The translations under genes were made by a program, and so were the position numbers. This document shows, piece by piece, positions 14,779 to 18,636 of a stretch of 18,636 bases of DNA. Location of the stretch: contig JBASIS010000065.1 of NCBI GenBank assembly GCA_049654905.1, positions 1-18,636 of the forward strand, written 5' to 3'. Numbering within the stretch: the stretch's first letter is position 1; each line of letters opens with the position of its first letter. The notes under the pieces are model-generated. The model made no database searches. It saw nothing but the letters and a program-made list of their open reading frames with translations, and was not told the origin of the DNA. The DNA comes from M0108 sp049654905. GTDB lineage: Bacteria; Pseudomonadota; Gammaproteobacteria; Chromatiales; Chromatiaceae.

Positions 14779-15228
14779 ATGATCAACCGCCGTGAATTAT
14801 TTACCTCCGCCCTGGCTGGACTGGCCTTGTTCGTGAGTGGTGCGACCCTGGCCGAAACCCCTAAAAAACCATCTGGCACCGTGAGCATCGACGAAACCCA
14901 GATTGCCTTTATCGTCGGCGGCAGCTTCGGCAAGGGCGAACTCAAGTTCCAGGGCAAAAAGCATGACTTCAAGATCAATGGCATCAGCGCCGGCGCCAAT
15001 TTTGGGGCCTCCAAGATCTCGGCGGTGGGCGAGGTCTACGACCTGAAAAAGCTGGCTGATTTCCCCGGCACCTATGTGCAGCTGGAAGGCGCCATCACCC
15101 TCGCCGGCGGCGTCGGTGGCACCGTCCTCAAAAACCAGAATGGCGTCATCATGCGCCTCCAGTCCACCTCCCAAGGGCTGCAGTTCAACCTGAGTTCCAG
15201 TGGCGTGACCGTCAAGATGGAGCCCTAA
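14779..15228 (+). CDS. exported beta-rich protein of unknown function with Tat-like signal
   Basis: This 149-residue protein begins MINRRELFTSALAGLALFVS, a signal peptide with a twin-arginine pair (RRELF), predicted to be cleaved near residue 26 (TLA/ET). The mature part is short, Gly-rich and probably all-beta: repeated patterns such as FIVGGSFGKGELKFQGKK, GISAGANFGASKISAVGEVY and LAGGVGGTVLKNQNGVIM alternate hydrophobic and Gly/Lys residues. It has no Cys. GGGAG lies 8 bases before ATG 14779. A DUF1134/EipA- or YSC84-like fold crossed my mind but I cannot support either. It is likely periplasmic. Confidence 0.8.
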   Translation: MINRRELFTSALAGLALFVSGATLAETPKKPSGTVSIDETQIAFIVGGSFGKGELKFQGKKHDFKINGISAGANFGASKISAVGEVYDLKKLADFPGTYVQLEGAITLAGGVGGTVLKNQNGVIMRLQSTSQGLQFNLSSSGVTVKMEP

Positions 15229-15253
15229 CCCAGGCAACCCTACCCTCAAGGTC

Positions 15254-15281
15254 GGCCAGCCCTGAACCACGCGGGCTGGCC
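15254..15281 (+). terminator. strong GC hairpin after the exported-protein gene
   Basis: GGCCAGCCC (15254-15262) and GGGCTGGCC (15273-15281) make a perfect 9-bp stem with a 10-base loop, 25 bases after the stop codon. There is no U-tract. It separates this gene from the AI-2E family gene. Confidence 0.45.
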
Positions 15282-15337
15282 CGCCCTACCCAATTCCCGC
15301 AAACCCCTAACTATCCGGCTAATAGGAAAGGCAACCC

Positions 15338-16504
15338 ATGGCGGAGACCCCTCTCCCTCCCCCAGGCAAATCCTTGAGCAATGGTCACGATGCCGTGGAC
15401 CGGGCGGTGGAGATCGCGATCCGTCTCAGCCTGCTGGCCCTGTGGATTTCCCTATGCTTCGCCATCATGCGGCCCTTCCTGGCGCCGCTCGCCTGGGGCA
15501 TCATCATTGCCATCGCCGTCCACCCAGGCTACCAGGCCCTGCTCAGCCTCGCGGGCAACCGCCGGGTCATCGCCTCGGTCCTCTTCATCCTGATCGCTCT
15601 CCTAGCGCTCATAGTACCTATCGTCATGCTGAGCGGAACCCTGGTCCAGGGCGCCGAGAGTCTAGCCCACGGCTTCGAGGCCGGAAAACTGATCATCCCT
15701 CCCGCCCCCGACCTGACCTACATCCCCTTGGTGGGGCCCGATATCGAAGACTTTTGGAAAACGGCGTCATCGAACCTAGAGGACGCCCTGCGCATGATCG
15801 AGCCCCAACTGCGGATGCTGGGTGAATGGGCCCTCGGCTTCGCCAAGGACGCAGGCATCAGCATTCTACATTTCATCTTCGCCATCTTCATCGCCGCGAT
15901 CTTTCTGGCCAAGAGCGAAGAGGCCGGCAACCTGATCCACAGCATCGCCCTGCGTCTGGCGGGCAGTCATGGCTTCCGATTCGCCCAATTGTCCCGGGCC
16001 GTGGTACGCAGCGTGTTCCGTGGCATCCTGGGCGTGGCCATGATTCAGGCGACGCTGGCGGGACTTGGCATGCTGGCCGCCGGGGTGCCGGCCGCCGGCC
16101 TGTGGGCCTTGATCGGCCTGTTACTGAGCACCATCCAACTGGGTGTCTTCCCAGTCATGTTGCCCGCCGCCATTTACCTTTTCTACACCGCCAGCACCAC
16201 CACGGCGGTGCTTTTTTTGATCTGGACCCTCTTCGTCGGCAGCATCGACAACATTCTCAAGCCCATACTGCTGGGACAGGGCATCTCGGTACCCATGCCC
16301 GTCATCTTCATAGGAGCCATCGGGGGCTTCATTGGCCAGGGTATCATCGGCCTCTTCGTCGGAGCCGTGGTGCTGGTACTCGGCTACGAACTGCTCCTGG
16401 CCTGGTTACAGGAAGAGCGGTCAGCAGACGCCGCAACCGAAACAGATCTCAAAGCCGGGCCCGCAGCCGCTGCCGAACCTGAATCCAAACCGGCACCCAG
16501 CTAA
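15338..16504 (+). CDS. AI-2E family transporter (PerM/TqsA-type permease)
   Basis: This 388-residue polytopic inner-membrane protein of the UPF0118/AI-2E exporter family contains seven or eight predicted membrane segments: near residues 28-60 and 75-105, then a soluble loop of about 80 residues, then 165-190, 225-255, 260-290, 290-320 and 325-365. The family signature region is visible as LIWTLFVGSIDNILKPILLG followed by GAIGGFIGQGIIGLFVGAVVL. The C-terminal tail after about 365 is Ala/Pro/Glu-rich and charged. AGGAAAGG precedes ATG 15338. Family members export autoinducer-2 or act as Na+/H+ antiporters, so the substrate cannot be assigned. Confidence 0.9.
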   Translation: MAETPLPPPGKSLSNGHDAVDRAVEIAIRLSLLALWISLCFAIMRPFLAPLAWGIIIAIAVHPGYQALLSLAGNRRVIASVLFILIALLALIVPIVMLSGTLVQGAESLAHGFEAGKLIIPPAPDLTYIPLVGPDIEDFWKTASSNLEDALRMIEPQLRMLGEWALGFAKDAGISILHFIFAIFIAAIFLAKSEEAGNLIHSIALRLAGSHGFRFAQLSRAVVRSVFRGILGVAMIQATLAGLGMLAAGVPAAGLWALIGLLLSTIQLGVFPVMLPAAIYLFYTASTTTAVLFLIWTLFVGSIDNILKPILLGQGISVPMPVIFIGAIGGFIGQGIIGLFVGAVVLVLGYELLLAWLQEERSADAATETDLKAGPAAAAEPESKPAPS

Positions 16505-16567
16505 CCTGAAACAGCCCAGACAGAACTGCCTTGGCCTGAATGTCCCGGGCCTCGGCCCACTATCGGC

Positions 16568-16590
16568 GCGCCTTGAATGGTTCAAGGCGC
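16568..16590. terminator. bidirectional hairpin between convergent genes
   Basis: GCGCCTTGAA (16568-16577), loop TGG, TTCAAGGCGC (16581-16590) is a perfect 10-bp stem midway between the convergent AI-2E family gene and the Gly-rich exported-protein gene. It lacks a U-tract on both sides. The loop of only three bases would in practice open to five. Confidence 0.5.
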
Positions 16591-16614
16591 CCGGTATGAG
16601 CGGTTCTTGAGGAA

Positions 16615-17355
16615 CTAACCCGCGGAACCGAAGGCCACCTGGCAGACGGCATTGACCAATTGAGCGTTAGCGGCGGTCTGTGGCACCTGACCATTGAGCA
16701 GGCCCTGATGGCAATTCACCGCCCCCTGCAGATTCGCACCCCCTGAAACCGCGTAAGAGAAGCTCGCGCCCTGGGTCCCCACCGCCTCCACCGAGCCATA
16801 GTTGAGTTGATAATCACTCTGCGGCACGACGATGATGGTGGACTGCTGGGCAGAGGCATTGTTCACTAACTCGGTGATGGCCACCCCCGTCGCCAGGCCC
16901 GCCAGCCCCCAGGCGGCGGCGCTGCCACCCCACCAGCCCCAACTCGTCGGTGCCCACCGATACCAGCCCGCATTCCAGGGGCGATGCGCCCAATAGCCGC
17001 CATTGGACCAATTGGGGTGCCAGCCGTTATAGGGCCGGTTGTAAAAATTGTGGTCGGCATTGAGGTTGTGCTGGTCATTGATGGTGACATTGTGCTGATC
17101 GATTTTATCGCCGCCCCACTGAGGACGCGCGTCATCGCCAAACATGGGATGCGAACCCCGATACCCCCCCATGTCATCGCCACCAAAATGATAACCGCCA
17201 CGATCCAGGCCACCCCCGCCCATGCCGCGGAAGCCACCGCCACCAAAATCCCGCCCGCTGACGCTGGCATGGAAAAGCAGCCCGGATGTCAATAGAGTGA
17301 CCGAGAGGGTCGCGATAGCGGCGCCATGGGCGGAGCGCGCGGAGAACTGGATCAT
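16615..17355 (-). CDS. exported Gly/Trp/Asn-rich protein, function unknown
   Basis: This 246-residue protein has an N-terminal hydrophobic export signal (about 10-32), then a low-complexity Gly-rich segment (about 34-80, many GGGG and GGY units), an Asn/His/Asp-rich stretch (about 84-105, QHNVTIN..QHNLNADHN), and a Trp-rich segment (about 108-145, nine or more Trp). A short Gly/Ala hydrophobic helix (about 145-165, AAAWGLAGLATGVAITELV) could be a glycine-zipper membrane segment. A C-terminal globular domain has two Cys that may form a disulfide (about 217 and 239). No family is recognised. Start ATG 17355 has only a poor ribosome binding site. A TAGAAT -10-like box lies at 17446-17441. Confidence 0.75.
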   Translation of the reverse strand: MIQFSARSAHGAAIATLSVTLLTSGLLFHASVSGRDFGGGGFRGMGGGGLDRGGYHFGGDDMGGYRGSHPMFGDDARPQWGGDKIDQHNVTINDQHNLNADHNFYNRPYNGWHPNWSNGGYWAHRPWNAGWYRWAPTSWGWWGGSAAAWGLAGLATGVAITELVNNASAQQSTIIVVPQSDYQLNYGSVEAVGTQGASFSYAVSGGANLQGAVNCHQGLLNGQVPQTAANAQLVNAVCQVAFGSAG

Positions 17356-17692
17356 GGTGATATCTCAATGTGAGTGAATAGGGGTAACGGTCAATCGCGA
17401 CCGCCCATTAAGGCCCAGTGCCCGCAGACGGTGCATAGGCATTCTATCCCGTCCGCGTAAAAAACACCCCCTCAAGCCTTATCCAACCGCGCCGGTTTAG
17501 CGACCGATGGCAGTCTGGAATGAACAGCCGCCGCGGGACTCCCCGACGCCGCATCCTTTTCACCGGCCCGCCGTCAGCCTGTTAAACTCAAGTCAGAGAG
17601 GGTGGCTGGGCCAACCCCGCCAGCACCTTGTCCCCACCCACGGCGCCGCCTGTTCAACCGGGCCGCGTTCCACCAGGAGCAGGAGAACCATC
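17356..17692. other. 337-bp divergent intergenic region
   Basis: No gene is supported. On the minus strand a TAGAAT element (17446-17441) could serve the Gly-rich gene but has no good -35. On the plus strand TTCACC, 17 bases, TTAAAC near 17560-17588 is a weak promoter candidate for the host-attachment-like gene. No repeats or RNA gene were seen. Confidence 0.35.
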
Positions 17693-18127
17693 ATGGTCAT
17701 CTGGGTAATAGTCGCCGACAACAGCCGCGCCCGCTTCTTCACCGCCGATAAACCCGCCGGTCCCCTCACCGAGACCCATGACCTCGCCAACCCCGAAGCC
17801 CGGCTGCACGAGGGCGATCTGGTCTCCGACAAGACCGGCCGCGATCGCAACCCCAGCAGCGGCACCGCCCACGGCGTGGGTGCCGATACCTCCCACAAGC
17901 AGGAGGGCGCGGACCGCTTCGCCCTCGCCATTTGTGAAGAACTGGACGCCGCCCGCGCCGCCGGCACCTTCCAAAAACTCTATATCCTGGCGGCCCCAGC
18001 CTTTCTTGGTCTCTTGCGCAAACACCAATCCGCCGCCCTCAGGCAATGCATCGCGGCGGAACTGGACAAGAACCTGGCCGCCCAAGATCTGGCCAGCATC
18101 CGCAAGCACCTGCCCGAATACCTCTAG
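17693..18127 (+). CDS. host attachment family protein (baeRF-like)
   Basis: This is a 144-residue cytoplasmic protein. MVIWVIVADNSRARFFTADK at the N-terminus and LYILAAPAFLGLLRK followed by a LDKNLAAQDLASIRKHLP end are typical of the family annotated as protein required for attachment to host cells. That family is related to bacterial/archaeal peptide-release-factor-like (baeRF) domains. The central segment (about 45-70) is charged and includes SDKTGRDRNPSSG. Start ATG 17693 has AGGAG 8 bases upstream; upstream in-frame extension to 17507 is low-quality sequence. The family name comes from a plant-symbiont phenotype, and the molecular role is unproven; the baeRF link suggests ribosome or RNA association (inference). 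Confidence 0.85.
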   Translation: MVIWVIVADNSRARFFTADKPAGPLTETHDLANPEARLHEGDLVSDKTGRDRNPSSGTAHGVGADTSHKQEGADRFALAICEELDAARAAGTFQKLYILAAPAFLGLLRKHQSAALRQCIAAELDKNLAAQDLASIRKHLPEYL

Positions 18128-18162
18128 ACCGAAGTTCCAGCCTTACATACGACATAGTCGAC

Positions 18163-18190
18163 TGATTCTCAGACAATTATCAGAAAATCA
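18163..18190. repeat. imperfect inverted repeat near the insertion-sequence edge
   Basis: TGATTCTC (18163-18170) and GAAAATCA (18183-18190) pair at 7 of 8 positions around a 12-base loop. It lies between the host-attachment-like gene and the transposase stop and is locally AT-rich. It may be a terminator or part of the element's terminal sequence. Confidence 0.3.
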
Positions 18191-18206
18191 CCCTGCACAC
18201 GTCTGG

Positions 18207-18636
18207 CTACACGTGGATCGCTTTGATCAAATCGAGTGCCGCTTGCTGCTGGGGGTTGGGGGTCGTATCGATGTTGAAGGTTGCCTCGTCGGCGCTGACG
18301 TTCTTGCGTCGGCAGGTATTGCGGACAATCGTGGAAAGCGCGTTGAGTAGGGTCCGGAAACTGTGGGCGGGGGAGCCGTCGGCGAGCCGCTTGCTGGCCA
18401 CCTTGGCCAGTGCCGCATCGGACCGTGTCGCCGGCGCTACGGGGTCGCGTTCGGCCAGTCGCGCTTGGTCTTCATCAGCAAACAGCAGGCTGCGCCAGGC
18501 TTCGCCCATGTGCCATTTGACGTAATAGGCGAGCATGCACAGCAACAGATGGGCACGCACCCGCTCTTCGGTGTGATGATAGATCGGACGAATCTGTAGA
18601 TCGTCGCTTTTCAAGGAGCGGAACGCCGCTTCGACG
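18207..18636 (-). CDS. IS1634-family transposase, C-terminal part (continues past the window)
   Basis: The frame is open at the right edge: the codons before the first visible Met read VEAAFRSLKSDDLQIRP. The Glu in VEAAFRSLK is the E of the DDE catalytic triad of the IS4 superfamily, and the following IYHHTEERVRAHLLLCMLAYYVKWHM is characteristic of IS1634 elements (DDE transposase, DNA cut-and-paste). About 143 residues are visible, a quarter or so of a usual IS1634 transposase. The stop TAG is at 18207-18209. Whether the element is intact cannot be judged. Confidence 0.88.
   Translation of the reverse strand, partial: VEAAFRSLKSDDLQIRPIYHHTEERVRAHLLLCMLAYYVKWHMGEAWRSLLFADEDQARLAERDPVAPATRSDAALAKVASKRLADGSPAHSFRTLLNALSTIVRNTCRRKNVSADEATFNIDTTPNPQQQAALDLIKAIHV
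18207..18636 (-). mobile_element. IS1634-type insertion sequence, one end only
   Basis: The element is defined here only by its transposase. Its true end must lie between the host-attachment-like stop (18127) and the transposase stop; no terminal inverted repeat or target duplication can be fixed because the other end is outside the window. Confidence 0.6.

Overview
The window is GC-rich chromosomal DNA. It most likely comes from a gammaproteobacterium, and the gene style suggests a purple sulfur bacterium (Chromatiales/Chromatiaceae). That assignment is an inference from protein flavour: NrdD of the anaerobic type, an H-NS family protein with an SRGATPGWM tail, a DUF6394-like protein beside a K+ channel, and an IS1634-type transposase. 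No rRNA or tRNA gene and no CRISPR array was seen.

Layout. Positions 1-1907 (+) hold most of a glycogen branching enzyme (glgB) that enters from outside the window. Positions 2072-9784 are a long minus-strand block. Read in transcription order it contains an H-NS-like nucleoid protein, a VWA-domain protein, a membrane-anchored J-domain protein, a type IA topoisomerase (topB), a small four-helix membrane protein (DUF6394-like), a two-TM K+ channel with two RCK domains, and a hemerythrin. VWA, J-protein and topB are packed with 3-bp and overlapping junctions and look like one operon. The small membrane protein has its own good sigma-70-type promoter.

Positions 10302-14195 (+) form an anaerobic cluster: nrdD, a 60-residue gene carrying the glycyl-radical loop, nrdG, a YkgJ-type Cys-cluster protein, and moaE. 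The nrdD promoter is highly readable. It has an FNR-like box, a perfect TATAAT, and two NrdR-like boxes spaced exactly 31 bp, one on each side of the -10. Positions 14254-18127 are a looser region: a 61-residue conserved-looking protein (-), an exported beta-rich protein (+), an AI-2E/PerM family permease (+), an exported Gly/Trp-rich protein (-) and a host-attachment/baeRF-like protein (+). Strong GC hairpins without U-tracts separate several of these genes. The right edge is the C-terminal end of an IS1634-family transposase (-).

Most notable observation. The class III ribonucleotide reductase appears to be split. The large NrdD keeps the ATP-cone, the active-site cysteines and the zinc site, but stops before the glycyl-radical motif. 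That motif (RVMGY) is encoded by a separate 60-codon gene with its own strong ribosome binding site, placed between nrdD and the activase gene nrdG. If real, the radical-bearing loop is a detachable subunit, comparable in concept to the spare glycyl-radical domain GrcA/YfiD of pyruvate formate-lyase, but obligatory rather than spare. I cannot tell without a database whether this arrangement has already been described.
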